DNA from: an uncultured Saprospiraceae bacterium
Lineage (GTDB): Bacteria; Bacteroidota; Bacteroidia; Chitinophagales; Saprospiraceae
Direction of reading: 5' to 3'
Length of the DNA stretch: 64,000 nt
Assembly (NCBI GenBank): GCA_937928575.1
Contig: CALFWW010000046.1
Location: 1-64,000 of the forward strand
Part shown: in pieces, positions 53,239-62,244 of the stretch
Layout of the letters: the number at the start of each line of letters is the position of its first letter
Numbering within the stretch: position 1 is the stretch's first letter
Notes under the pieces: generated by a model
What the model was told of the DNA's origin: nothing
What the model saw: the letters and a program-made list of their open reading frames with translations, nothing else
The model's database searches: none
Made by a program: the position numbers and the translations under genes

Positions 53239-54168
53239 ATGTATTTCTATTTACCTTCGCACAACATGAGAAAACAAACACGAACTAAAGTAAAATCCAA
53301 ACTTCACAAGCGAAATAAGCATCGAGAACGCTACAATTTTCCCAAATTAATAGAAGCTGCTCCAGATCTAAAACCATTTGTAATTGTCAATGACTACAAA
53401 GACCAATCGATTAGTTTTTTTGATCCAGAGGCAGTGAAAATGCTCAATAAGGCTTTACTTAAATTGCATTATAATATTGATTATTGGGAAATTCCAGACA
53501 ATTATTTATGCCCACCCATTCCTGGTCGAGCGGATTATTTGCATTATGTAGCTGATTTGTTAGAAAAGGTTGAAAAGAATGGGGCGGTAAAGTGTTTAGA
53601 TATTGGAGTTGGCGCTAATTGTATTTATCCACTTTTAGGAGCACAAGAATATGACTGGAGTTTTGTAGGGTCAGATATCGACGAAACTGCAATTGAATAT
53701 GCCAACAACAATGTCAACAACAATCCATCCTTAAAAGACAAAGTTGAAATAAGACATCAAAAAAACCGATTGTTATTCTTTAATGGAATTGTCAAAAGAG
53801 AAGAGCAATTTGACGTGACCATTTGTAATCCACCATTTCATACGACAGCTGATGCAGCACAAAAAGCCAATCTCAGAAAGCTTAAAAATTTGAAAAACAA
53901 TAGAGTTACAAAATCCGTCAAGAATTTCGGTGGACAACACAACGAACTCTGGTACGAAGGAGGGGAAAAAAACTTCGCTACCAAATTAATCCGGGAAAGT
54001 GTCGCCTTCAAACACAACTGTAAATGGTTCACGACTTTAATCTCTAAAAAAATAAATCTAGGAAAAATTTACAAAGAACTGGAAATCGCAAATGCCAAAA
54101 CGGTAGAGACTATTCCAATGGGAACGGGTAATAAAATCTCCAGAATTGTTGCATGGACTTGGAGTTAA
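53239..54168 (+). CDS. rlmF: 23S rRNA (adenine-1618-N6)-methyltransferase RlmF
   Basis: A 309-residue SAM-dependent methyltransferase that methylates N6 of A1618 in 23S rRNA. It aligns through the whole length with my recollection of E. coli RlmF: LHKRNKHRERYNF, WEIPDNYLCPPIPGRADYLH, the SAM motif CLDIGVGANCIYPLLG, the catalytic NPPFHTTADAA, NFGGQHNELWYEGGE and the ending SRIVAWTWS. The NPPF motif marks N6-adenine methylation. The ATG at 53266 (MRKQTRTKVKSKLHKRN) is an equally good start. A housekeeping gene between a surface-protein gene and a repeat cluster, preceded by a terminator. Confidence 0.95.
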   Translation: MYFYLPSHNMRKQTRTKVKSKLHKRNKHRERYNFPKLIEAAPDLKPFVIVNDYKDQSISFFDPEAVKMLNKALLKLHYNIDYWEIPDNYLCPPIPGRADYLHYVADLLEKVEKNGAVKCLDIGVGANCIYPLLGAQEYDWSFVGSDIDETAIEYANNNVNNNPSLKDKVEIRHQKNRLLFFNGIVKREEQFDVTICNPPFHTTADAAQKANLRKLKNLKNNRVTKSVKNFGGQHNELWYEGGEKNFATKLIRESVAFKHNCKWFTTLISKKINLGKIYKELEIANAKTVETIPMGTGNKISRIVAWTWS

Positions 54169-54296
54169 AAGTTTAATGTTAGCGAATTTCGGTCATATGC
54201 AATTGAATATGCATAAAATGTGAATGTTAGGTGCATATCTGAGGACTGTTGGCTCACAGCCAAAGTTGTGACTAGCGTTCCGCTTATGTTCATAAT

Positions 54297-54426
54297 GCTC
54301 CAAAGGAGCTCAAGCAAAACCCTAGTGCATCGCGCAAGGGTAGCAATTAAAATCCACCTAGGGTCGTCCAGCTCCAAAGGAGCGATGGCAACAACCTAGT
54401 GCAACGCACTAAATTGTTGCCATCGC
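54297..54426. repeat. Two double-hairpin repeats of the 39883 family
   Basis: Unit 1: GCTCC-AAA-GGAGC (54297-54309), then CCCTAGTGC-ATC-GCGCAAGGG (54320-54340). Unit 2: GCTCC-AAA-GGAGC (54371-54383), then TAGTGC-AAC-GCACTA. In unit 2 the second hairpin is enclosed by a perfect 13-bp outer stem (382-394 pairing with 414-426 of this kilobase), which overlaps the end of hairpin 1, so the two folds are partly exclusive. They lie between rlmF and the SWIM gene. Confidence 0.8.
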
Positions 54427-54671
54427 CCCGAGTGTTTTGGCGCGTGTTTTTGTGTAAAAAACCGTGACAAAACACAACTCCAAATTTCACCAAAACTCCC
54501 ACATAAATAAATTCTACTCCAACAACAATCTCTTCTTACAACATTTGGCAACCACCATATTGTTTTTTATATTTAATCTTTCAGTAATATAGCGGATAGA
54601 AGGGCACTTTTCTCAAAAGGAAAATAAGTACCGCTTTGTCATCTTAACATTAAACATACATATCCTCGAAA

Positions 54672-56027
54672 TTGGGAGACACCATATACACAGAAGAAAA
54701 TATCCAAAAACTCGCACCAAAACCAAATGCATTTATAGCGGGTAAAAAATTAGCGAATTCAGCAAAATGGGAACTATTCGCAAAATCAGAAAGAAGCATC
54801 TGGGGCAACGTAAAAGGTTCAGGTAAAAAGCCGTATAAAGTACAAATCGATCTTCAAGAATTAGCCTACAAATGTAGTTGCCCATCCCGTCAATTTCCTT
54901 GTAAACATAGTCTTGCCTTACTGCTCCTTCACGCAAAAGAAAACGATAAATTCAAGCAGAAAGAAGAACCTGATTATGTTTCCGAATGGCTCGATAAAAG
55001 AAAGTCAAGAGCAGAAAAAATAGACCAAGAAGAAAAGGAGTTAACCGCCAATGATAAAAAGAAAAGAGCTAGTGCAAAAGCTAAAAGAGATGGCGAACGT
55101 GCAGAATTTGTTGCAAGTGGAGTGAAAGAGTTGAATCTCTGGCTGAAAGATTTAATCCGATTGGGATTATTGACATTGCCAACAAAAGATTCCGCCTATT
55201 TTGAAAATATGGCCAAAAAAATGGTGGATGCCAAAGCACCTGGATTGGCAGCCTGGGTTCGTGCTTTCAATAATCTAAACTACAAAGATAAATCTGCATG
55301 GCAAGAGGATGCGATTTCGATTATTAGTAAACTGCATTTGTTGTTGCAATCCTTCCATCATATGGATCCCGAAAATAAAGTGATGGTCAATACGATCAAA
55401 AGTCATTTAGGATATACCTTTAAAACCAAAGAGCTAACGTCTAATCCAACAACAAAAATACAAAAAGATCACTGGCTGGTTTTAGGGTCAACGGCCGAAG
55501 TAGGAGATGATTTGACCATAAATCGAACTTGGCTCCACGGTCTTGAATCCGATCAAAGTGCCATCATCATTGTTTTCGAATCCAGATTTTCCAATATTGC
55601 CGCAGTCCCATTAATGGATGGTTCTGTTATCGAAGCGGCACTGGCGTTTTATCCGGATAGTGCACCGCATCGCGCAATCATTCAAAAACAAAATGGCGTA
55701 TCCAATACTTATTCCATCCCTCCAAAATTCAATAAAGATTGGATAATGCAGCATACTCAAAAAGTCGGTTTTATAAAAGCAAATCCATGGACGAGTAACC
55801 GATCTTATATCATCGAAAATGTGCAGCTGATTAACGATGGGAAATATTGGCTATTGGTCGATGAAGATAAAAACTACAAAATTATTGAGCATACATATGA
55901 TGAAGAAAAATTGATGTCCTTATTGCTGATGTCCAATAATGCACCATTTAACGTAGCTTTTCTTGAGCGAACAACTGGCATTTACCCGCTAGGTGTATTT
56001 GAAGCCAATAAATATATTTGCCTGTGA
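54672..56027 (+). CDS. SWIM zinc-finger protein
   Basis: 451 residues, starting at a TTG. An in-frame stop 21 bases upstream and the lack of any early ATG or GTG make this start almost certain. The SWIM finger CSCPSRQFPCKHSLALLLL has Cys68, Cys70, Cys77 and His79 in the CxC-CxH spacing that binds one zinc; it follows a short beta domain that also resembles SWIM proteins. A charged Lys/Glu-rich helix (~100-140) follows, then a domain of about 300 residues with no named fold. SWIM fingers bind DNA or protein. It is first of the five-gene set running to the window edge and overlaps the DUF5691 gene by a few bases. In E. coli the comparable gene is yehQ, from memory. Confidence 0.87.
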   Translation: MGDTIYTEENIQKLAPKPNAFIAGKKLANSAKWELFAKSERSIWGNVKGSGKKPYKVQIDLQELAYKCSCPSRQFPCKHSLALLLLHAKENDKFKQKEEPDYVSEWLDKRKSRAEKIDQEEKELTANDKKKRASAKAKRDGERAEFVASGVKELNLWLKDLIRLGLLTLPTKDSAYFENMAKKMVDAKAPGLAAWVRAFNNLNYKDKSAWQEDAISIISKLHLLLQSFHHMDPENKVMVNTIKSHLGYTFKTKELTSNPTTKIQKDHWLVLGSTAEVGDDLTINRTWLHGLESDQSAIIIVFESRFSNIAAVPLMDGSVIEAALAFYPDSAPHRAIIQKQNGVSNTYSIPPKFNKDWIMQHTQKVGFIKANPWTSNRSYIIENVQLINDGKYWLLVDEDKNYKIIEHTYDEEKLMSLLLMSNNAPFNVAFLERTTGIYPLGVFEANKYICL

Positions 56028-57640
56028 AATCAAATCAACACTTAAAAGAAATTGCATTGTTAGGAAGTGCTCGGAAGTCAATTGAACCTGCTCTTTTACC
56101 AGCACCAATTGCTGAAATATTGGAAGAGAAGTCATTTGCAAATTCAGAAGACAAAGTTTTAGAAGCTTTGAGTTTGCAGCATTACTATAACGTAGCAGGA
56201 ACATTGCCTCAAAAATATTCCGGAGCTATTGATGTCAAGCCAATTAAAGAAACTAAGCCAAGTATAGACATGGAATTGGAAAGTATCTTCAAACAAATCA
56301 TAGAGCTGGAAACCATTGGCCAAGAAAGACTAATGAATAACTGGCTCGATGTGGTCATTCGGAAATCACAAATTATTTCAGCCAACCAAATTGTTCCCAT
56401 TCTAAAATTTGCAAAAACGAGTTCTAAAAGAACCAACACCAAAATAAGAGCAGTTATCGGTGAAAAAGGAAAGTGGGTGATGGATCAAAGTGATGTTTAC
56501 AAAATTCCAAAGTTGGACGATTCTGATGAGTTGACAGAGGTATCCAAAATATGGACAGAGGGAAATGCTATTGCCAGAAAAACCTACTTCGAATCATTAA
56601 GAGAAAGTGATCAAGAAGCCGCTATTAAATTGTTGCAATCAACTTGGAATGAAGAGGCCATAAGGGATAAAGTTGCATTTTTGAAAATTATTAAATCAAC
56701 TTATGTGGCTTCAGATGTGCCATTTCTAAATTCATTATATAAAGGTGAGTTCAAATTTAATCCAAAAGAAAAGAACCTAGTTAGGGCTAGTCGTCGAATT
56801 ATTACAGACATTTTGCTGTCTATACCAACAACTGAATTACATATTAGTACCATAAAGCAGCTTGCCAACTATATAGGAAATTCAAAGTCTAAAGGACTTA
56901 TTTCTAAAGTGTTTTCAAAAAGTAAAATACCATTTATATTGCCTAAAGATTCAGATGATTTTTGGAATGAAAATACAATGTTAGAAATATACGGATATGA
57001 CGAAACCAATCCTGATATTGCAAAATTCAAAACAGATAATTTATATTGGTTCAGTTGCTTGGTACAAGTCATTCCATTTGAATCCTGGAAAAAGTTATTT
57101 GCAGCAGATGGTAAAGTTACCATTGATTTCTTTTTAAATGACACTCAATTCCAAAATGTGATAAACGCAAAATCAGAAAGTAATTTAATCGCCTCCTTAA
57201 TCGAGCAAGCCAACAACCATAAAGATCAATTCCTGGTTTTATCCTTGTTGAAATCAATCGGTCGGATGGATAATGTTGAATTACTTAAATTATTAGCACC
57301 TGAAAATTGGGAGAAATATCTTATCAAAAACGACTTGTTGTATACATCACATGCATTAGGATCCTGCAATTTGAAAGAAGGTGCCGAATGGAGTAAATCA
57401 TTTACAGATACATTTGTCAAAAGAATAACAAAGAAATTACAAGAAGGAAAAATAGTTTTAGATTATCAAGTAGGTGTGACTGCAGCCAATTTTTTCAATG
57501 TCGATAGTTTACCATTATTAAAACGTATTCACCAATCAGAAGCCAACATCATGGCACAATATAATTGGTGGGCTAAACACTTTTATAGTAGAATCATGGA
57601 GACGACTTCTATTCGATCACAATTAAAAAATTATAGATAA
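56024..57640 (+). CDS. DUF5691 family protein
   Basis: About 538 residues from a GTG at 56024, which overlaps the SWIM stop (GTGA). A TTG two codons earlier is also possible. The N-terminal block LKEIALLGSARKS, followed later by LEALSLQHYYNVAGTLP, matches what I know of DUF5691 proteins that sit next to SWIM and MoxR genes. The rest is helical with HEAT-like rhythm (WNEEAIRDKVAFLKIIKSTY; HISTIKQLANYIGNS). No catalytic motif or signal peptide. Tight coupling to the SWIM gene and the 4-base gap to the ATPase suggest one complex or process. The family assignment is by pattern, not by search. Confidence 0.72.
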   Translation: MKSNQHLKEIALLGSARKSIEPALLPAPIAEILEEKSFANSEDKVLEALSLQHYYNVAGTLPQKYSGAIDVKPIKETKPSIDMELESIFKQIIELETIGQERLMNNWLDVVIRKSQIISANQIVPILKFAKTSSKRTNTKIRAVIGEKGKWVMDQSDVYKIPKLDDSDELTEVSKIWTEGNAIARKTYFESLRESDQEAAIKLLQSTWNEEAIRDKVAFLKIIKSTYVASDVPFLNSLYKGEFKFNPKEKNLVRASRRIITDILLSIPTTELHISTIKQLANYIGNSKSKGLISKVFSKSKIPFILPKDSDDFWNENTMLEIYGYDETNPDIAKFKTDNLYWFSCLVQVIPFESWKKLFAADGKVTIDFFLNDTQFQNVINAKSESNLIASLIEQANNHKDQFLVLSLLKSIGRMDNVELLKLLAPENWEKYLIKNDLLYTSHALGSCNLKEGAEWSKSFTDTFVKRITKKLQEGKIVLDYQVGVTAANFFNVDSLPLLKRIHQSEANIMAQYNWWAKHFYSRIMETTSIRSQLKNYR

Positions 57641-57644
57641 AAAT

Positions 57645-58724
57645 ATGGGTATTTTAAGACAACATGCTGAAGACGAATTCAAAGAAGAATTAGCAGCGCT
57701 AAAAAAAGAAGACAAAGGTCATAAACCTACCAATTGGGAATTGTCACCGCAAGCCGTCGTCGATTATCTGATCGGTAAAAAATTGAAAAACGGTTTCGAA
57801 GTGATCCCAAAATATATCGGTGATCGAAGATTGATGGAAATTGCTGTAGCTACATTGACCACCGACAGAGCATTGTTATTATATGGTATTCCAGGAACGG
57901 GGAAATCGTGGGTTTCCGAACATTTGTCTGCAGCTATCACAGGAAATTCTACTTTACTCATCCAAGGAACTGCTGGCACAAGCGAAGAAGCAATTCGATA
58001 TGGTTGGAATTATGCCAAGTTATTATCCGAAGGTCCAACCGAAAGTGCATTGGTTGAAACGCCCTTGATGGATGCCATGAAGAACGGAAAAATCGCAAGA
58101 GTAGAAGAGCTCACCAGAATCTCAGCTGATGTGCAAGACAACTTAATTACCATCTTATCAGAAAAATTATTACCCATTCCGGAACTCAACATGGAAGTGC
58201 AAGCCCAACGTGGTTTCAATGTTATTGCAACTGCCAACAACAAAGATAAAGGAGTCAATGAATTGTCTTCCGCTTTAAAGCGTCGTTTCAATACCGTCAT
58301 TCTTCCAACTCCAAAAACTGCAAAAGAAGAAGTCAATATCGTAAAAACCAGAGTTGAAAAAATGGTTTCCAATATCGAATTGCCAGCGGAGTTACCAACG
58401 CTAAAAGAAATACAACGAATCGTGACCATCTTTAGAGAATTAAGATCCGGAGTGACAGAAGATGGAAAAACTAAAATAAAATCACCATCCAGTACGATGA
58501 GCTCTGCTGAAGCAATTGCAGTCGTAAATAATGGTTTGGCACTAGCCGCGCATTTCGGAGATGGAAAATTATCGTCACAAGATATTGCTTCTGGATTGGT
58601 AGGTGCAGTAGTGAAAGATCCGATACAAGACAAGGTGGTTTGGGAAGATTATTTGGAAACGGTTGTCAAGCCAAGAGAAGGATGGAAAGATATTTATCGA
58701 GCTTGTAAAGAAGTACGTGTTTAA
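57645..58724 (+). CDS. MoxR-type AAA+ ATPase
   Basis: 359 residues. The Walker A motif is GIPGTGKS (81-88). The Walker B region is IARVEELTRISADVQDNLIT, in which the usual first Asp is Val, as in the YehL-like branch, while the catalytic Glu is kept. Sensor 1 is NVIATANNKDKGVNEL, and the arginine finger region is SALKRRFNTVILP. MoxR ATPases remodel or load metal or cofactor into partners and nearly always work with a VWA-domain protein. That partner is not in the window, but the downstream DUF5682 gene runs off the edge and a VWA gene commonly follows it. The gap to DUF5691 is four bases. A family B repeat separates it from the next gene. Confidence 0.92.
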   Translation: MGILRQHAEDEFKEELAALKKEDKGHKPTNWELSPQAVVDYLIGKKLKNGFEVIPKYIGDRRLMEIAVATLTTDRALLLYGIPGTGKSWVSEHLSAAITGNSTLLIQGTAGTSEEAIRYGWNYAKLLSEGPTESALVETPLMDAMKNGKIARVEELTRISADVQDNLITILSEKLLPIPELNMEVQAQRGFNVIATANNKDKGVNELSSALKRRFNTVILPTPKTAKEEVNIVKTRVEKMVSNIELPAELPTLKEIQRIVTIFRELRSGVTEDGKTKIKSPSSTMSSAEAIAVVNNGLALAAHFGDGKLSSQDIASGLVGAVVKDPIQDKVVWEDYLETVVKPREGWKDIYRACKEVRV

Positions 58725-58832
58725 TGTGTTGATGAAGTTATATTTTTTCTGAAAATTTATGTCATTAAATACTTGTTTAATTTGAACTTGAACTACTTAA
58801 ATTTTTATAGTTAAGAGCTAGTTGAATTTCAC

Positions 58833-59092
58833 TTTTGGCATTATTCAGTTTAGAGGAAAAAGTTTTAAAATCCGTTAAAAAATGAAAACTGTAAGAGCCG
58901 ATCGAAAAATTCAGTAAAACTTGCCTGCGTGCATAGCGAAGATATTAAGGGCAAAAAAGTATGGTTTAGCTAGTTTTTTCAGTTTAGGATTTTAGAACTT
59001 TTGGAGCGTTAAAAACTGAATAAAGCCAGGATTTTTTGAATACTTTTTCATCTGGGAAAAAGTATTGCCGCCCGGCGAGGGCAAAGCCAAAC
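58833..59092 (+). repeat. Long dispersed repeat family B, copy 2
   Basis: Alignable with 41492-41749 over its full 260 bases. The main differences are scattered substitutions and a paired change in the small 3' stem (GCCC/GGGC here, GTCC/GGAC there). The 11-bp hairpin AATACTTTTTC/GAAAAAGTATT is unchanged. It fills the gap between the MoxR gene and the DUF4132-like gene, so the cluster may have two transcripts. Confidence 0.85.
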
Positions 59093-59185
59093 TATTGAAT
59101 GGATATTAAAAGTTATTGAAAATATGTCTTAATTTATTCTTCGTAGTCTCCCTCAAAAGGATAAATCACAAAGAAAAATAACTAC

Positions 59186-62158
59186 ATGGAAAACAATAAA
59201 GAACGAAACGATTTTATAAAAAACCAAGAAAAAATCTACGCCGCAAACGCAGCCAGATATAATCGTGATCACCACGAAGAAGACGCAAAATTTATTGGAG
59301 AAATTTCCAAAATGTTGACTGGCGAACACCCAATAGATGACAATCTATGGTTAAAATTACAGAATTACAATTTGTACCGAACGGCTCAAAATTTCTTTCG
59401 CGTCGTGATGTTTAACTTCGTTGATAGAGTTAGTGGCAAAAAGAGTTTTGACTACTGGTCAGAAAAAGATGAAATAATGCAAGTAATGTTGAGAAAGCAA
59501 TTGACTGATACCACACAACGATTTTATTGGGGTTGGCAATTCATTAATTTCAAATTATTGGAACCAGATTGCGATGCGTTTATGGAATATTTATTGTCAA
59601 TTGGATTCAAAGCAGAAGAGGTCGTGGAGCGAATGTTTGTTTCAAATCGAGCTGTGATAAATCGAAATTATTATAACTTCCAAACAAAAGAAAGTAAACA
59701 ATTAGAAACAGGAATTTATAAGTATATCAAAAATAAATTACCAATCTCTAAAATTGCTGCAATACTGCATGAACTACCACTCAAGCATAAAAACTTAAAT
59801 TCAAAAGATAGTATTCTCCGATTTTTATTGACGCATGCTAAAGATACAGTGGGCAATGACTTAGACAGATATTTGCAAAAAGTAAATTATCAAACCATCA
59901 TAGAATTGGACAAAGCATGTTTAACAGTTTTGATTTCCTTAGCCGCCAAGGAACATGAAGATCTAATAGTAGAAACCATTGAAAAGAATGCCATCACACC
60001 AGGTGAACGTTTTAGGTGGTACTCCCTTTTGAATGAATCATTGAATGGTAAGTATCACGAGAGCGTAGATGCTTTGGGAACCCAAGGATTTAATTATTAC
60101 ATACATACTCAACCTGAAAAATATTATCATTATCGCGAAGGACATGATCCATTGACATTTTCTAAGTATCTCTTAAAAGTGGATGAACAAGCGGGTAAAA
60201 AGCGAATCATGAATTTTGTAAAAGATACCCAATATCTACCCACTCCATATCTCGTCTTTTTGGAAGCTTCAATGAAAGCGGAAGCCTTACCTTATTTAAT
60301 GGAAGCGATGATGAAAGATTCAAAAGCGGTTGTCACTTCCAATCTCAATTACTATGAAAAATTATTTCAAATTTTGGAGAAGGAAGACGTTACTCCGTAC
60401 TTAGACCGTATTATCGAATTCGCAGTAACGAAAGCAAATAAGAAAACCAGGGTAGAAACCACCAATTTTCTTTCAAAATACATCGATGAAATAACACCAC
60501 GTGCACTTGAATTAGCGAAAGGTAAAAAAATAGATCAACGAATTGTTGGTGCACTCTTACTCATCCAATCTCAAGATGAAAAAATAAAAGAATATCTCCT
60601 TGAATTAGTTGAAAAAGAAAAAAACGATGATACTAGAGATATTTTGTTAGAATCTCTTCATGATTTAAAATTTGCTCAGCCATATACTCACGATGAAGTG
60701 ATTGACATGATTGAAAAAGCGGATAAAAGAAAGAAATTATCCAGATGGGGAGAAAAATGGATTGAAGAAGAAACTTTGCCAAAACTATATTGGAGAGAAA
60801 ATGGAGAAGCTTTGACTCCGACTCAAATCCGTTTTTTATTCTACCGTTCCAAAAGAGCAAAAGGACTCAACTCAGATATTGAAGCAAGACAAATGTTTGC
60901 TCAACTTGATAAAAATAAAACAGATAAATTTGCAAACGCCTTGTTAAAAGCTTTTCAGGATAGCAATGCAGCAACCAAATTTAAATACTACATGACGGTT
61001 GCAGGATTGATTGGTGGAGATGCAGCATTACCAAAACTAAATACCCTTTTTCGAAGTTGTATCACCAACAAACGGTGGCGATTAGCAGAATATTTGGTTG
61101 GTGCCATCGCAATGGTAGGTTCCAACAAAGCCTTACGGATTGTAGAAATGTTGTCCAGAAAGTATGCTTCCAAACGACCACGAATCGGTGTGGCTGCTCG
61201 AGAAGCTTTGGATGCAGTTGCAATCGAATTAAATATCACGGCTGATCAGTTAGCTGACAGAATCATTCCGGATTTCGGTTTCGAAGATTTATATAAAATT
61301 TTTGAAGTGGGTGATGAGACGTATCGAGCATTTGTTTCCAAAGATTATAAACTACATTATTTTAATCAAGATAATAAACTAAGAAAGTCAATTCCCAAGG
61401 AGACACCAAAAGAAATTGTTGCGGAGTTGAAAGCAATTGATAAAACTATCAAAGAGGTTGTAAAAGCTCAAAAAGGTCGCCTCGAAAATTATTTAGTAAT
61501 TGAAAGAGCCTGGACAATAGATGCGTGGGATCAATATTATCGCAACAATCCAATCATGCTGATATATGTGCAAAGATTGTTATGGGGATTGTTTAAAGAC
61601 AACGAACTGGTCACTGCATTCTATTGCGATGAAGACATAGAACTCTACGATGTCAATGATGAAGAAGTCGAGTTAGAAAGTGGAGATACCATCAAAATTT
61701 TGCATCCTCTACATTTAGATACCACTCAATTAGAACAATGGAAAAAGAAAGTCTATGATATGGATATTGAAATGGAATTCCCAATTTTGGACCGCGAAAT
61801 CACTGAAATTTCCGAAGCCGAAAAGGAACTGAATTTCACCAAAGTTTTGTTAAATACCGATATTCCAAAAGGTGCGGATTATGTGGTTAGTTTTTTACCA
61901 AGAAAAGGATGGCTCAAAGAAACAGGGGATGGTGGTCGTTTAAATTTCTATAGAGTTTCACACAATCCAAAAATAAAAGCATGGGCAAATATCGATGGAC
62001 CTACTGCTTGGTATCAGGGTGGAAATGCTAAGGCGACCGTTCATGAAATCACTTTTATGAGAGAAAATTGGAGTGACCAAGTTAAATTAAAAGACGTGCC
62101 AAAAATATTTTATTCTGAAGTACTTGCCGAATTGAAAGAATTGATAAATGCACAATAA
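59186..62158 (+). CDS. Large helical-repeat protein with DUF4132-like C-terminus (MolR/YehI type)
   Basis: 990 residues, no signal peptide. Residues ~1-400 are helical. Residues ~400-710 show HEAT-like helix pairs (GALLLIQSQDEKIKEYLLEL; WRLAEYLVGAIAMVGSNKAL; RPRIGVAAREALDAVAIELN). The C-terminal ~280 residues (QKGRLENYLVIERAWTIDAW; NPIMLIYVQRLLWGLFKDNE; LHPLHLDTTQLEQWKKKVYD) follow the DUF4132 pattern found in E. coli MolR/YehI. A scaffold role for the MoxR system is plausible. Only the double-hairpin repeat separates it from the DUF5682 gene. No enzymatic motif was found. The family call is by recollection; a profile search would settle it. Confidence 0.68.
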   Translation: MENNKERNDFIKNQEKIYAANAARYNRDHHEEDAKFIGEISKMLTGEHPIDDNLWLKLQNYNLYRTAQNFFRVVMFNFVDRVSGKKSFDYWSEKDEIMQVMLRKQLTDTTQRFYWGWQFINFKLLEPDCDAFMEYLLSIGFKAEEVVERMFVSNRAVINRNYYNFQTKESKQLETGIYKYIKNKLPISKIAAILHELPLKHKNLNSKDSILRFLLTHAKDTVGNDLDRYLQKVNYQTIIELDKACLTVLISLAAKEHEDLIVETIEKNAITPGERFRWYSLLNESLNGKYHESVDALGTQGFNYYIHTQPEKYYHYREGHDPLTFSKYLLKVDEQAGKKRIMNFVKDTQYLPTPYLVFLEASMKAEALPYLMEAMMKDSKAVVTSNLNYYEKLFQILEKEDVTPYLDRIIEFAVTKANKKTRVETTNFLSKYIDEITPRALELAKGKKIDQRIVGALLLIQSQDEKIKEYLLELVEKEKNDDTRDILLESLHDLKFAQPYTHDEVIDMIEKADKRKKLSRWGEKWIEEETLPKLYWRENGEALTPTQIRFLFYRSKRAKGLNSDIEARQMFAQLDKNKTDKFANALLKAFQDSNAATKFKYYMTVAGLIGGDAALPKLNTLFRSCITNKRWRLAEYLVGAIAMVGSNKALRIVEMLSRKYASKRPRIGVAAREALDAVAIELNITADQLADRIIPDFGFEDLYKIFEVGDETYRAFVSKDYKLHYFNQDNKLRKSIPKETPKEIVAELKAIDKTIKEVVKAQKGRLENYLVIERAWTIDAWDQYYRNNPIMLIYVQRLLWGLFKDNELVTAFYCDEDIELYDVNDEEVELESGDTIKILHPLHLDTTQLEQWKKKVYDMDIEMEFPILDREITEISEAEKELNFTKVLLNTDIPKGADYVVSFLPRKGWLKETGDGGRLNFYRVSHNPKIKAWANIDGPTAWYQGGNAKATVHEITFMRENWSDQVKLKDVPKIFYSEVLAELKELINAQ

Positions 62159-62180
62159 TGAATTTATTGCGATTGCAAAA

Positions 62181-62226
62181 GACTCCAAAGGAGTCAAGCA
62201 GATTAGCTAGTGGCAACGCCACTAGC
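62181..62226. repeat. Single double-hairpin repeat inside the MoxR gene cluster
   Basis: Hairpin 1: GACTCC-AAA-GGAGTC (62181-62195). Hairpin 2: GCTAGTGGC-AAC-GCCACTAGC (62206-62226). Both stems differ from the 39883 and 54297 copies, yet pairing is complete while the AAA and AAC loops are unchanged. It sits between the DUF4132-like stop and the DUF5682 start and has no T-run, so it may be an mRNA stability or processing structure. Confidence 0.85.
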
Positions 62227-62244
62227 AGAAAAAAATAAAAAAAA

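Noticed and set aside
58010-58633. 207-residue minus-strand frame opposite the MoxR gene
   Set aside because: The plus strand encodes the Walker and sensor motifs; the minus frame is low-complexity Ser/Val/Phe shadow.
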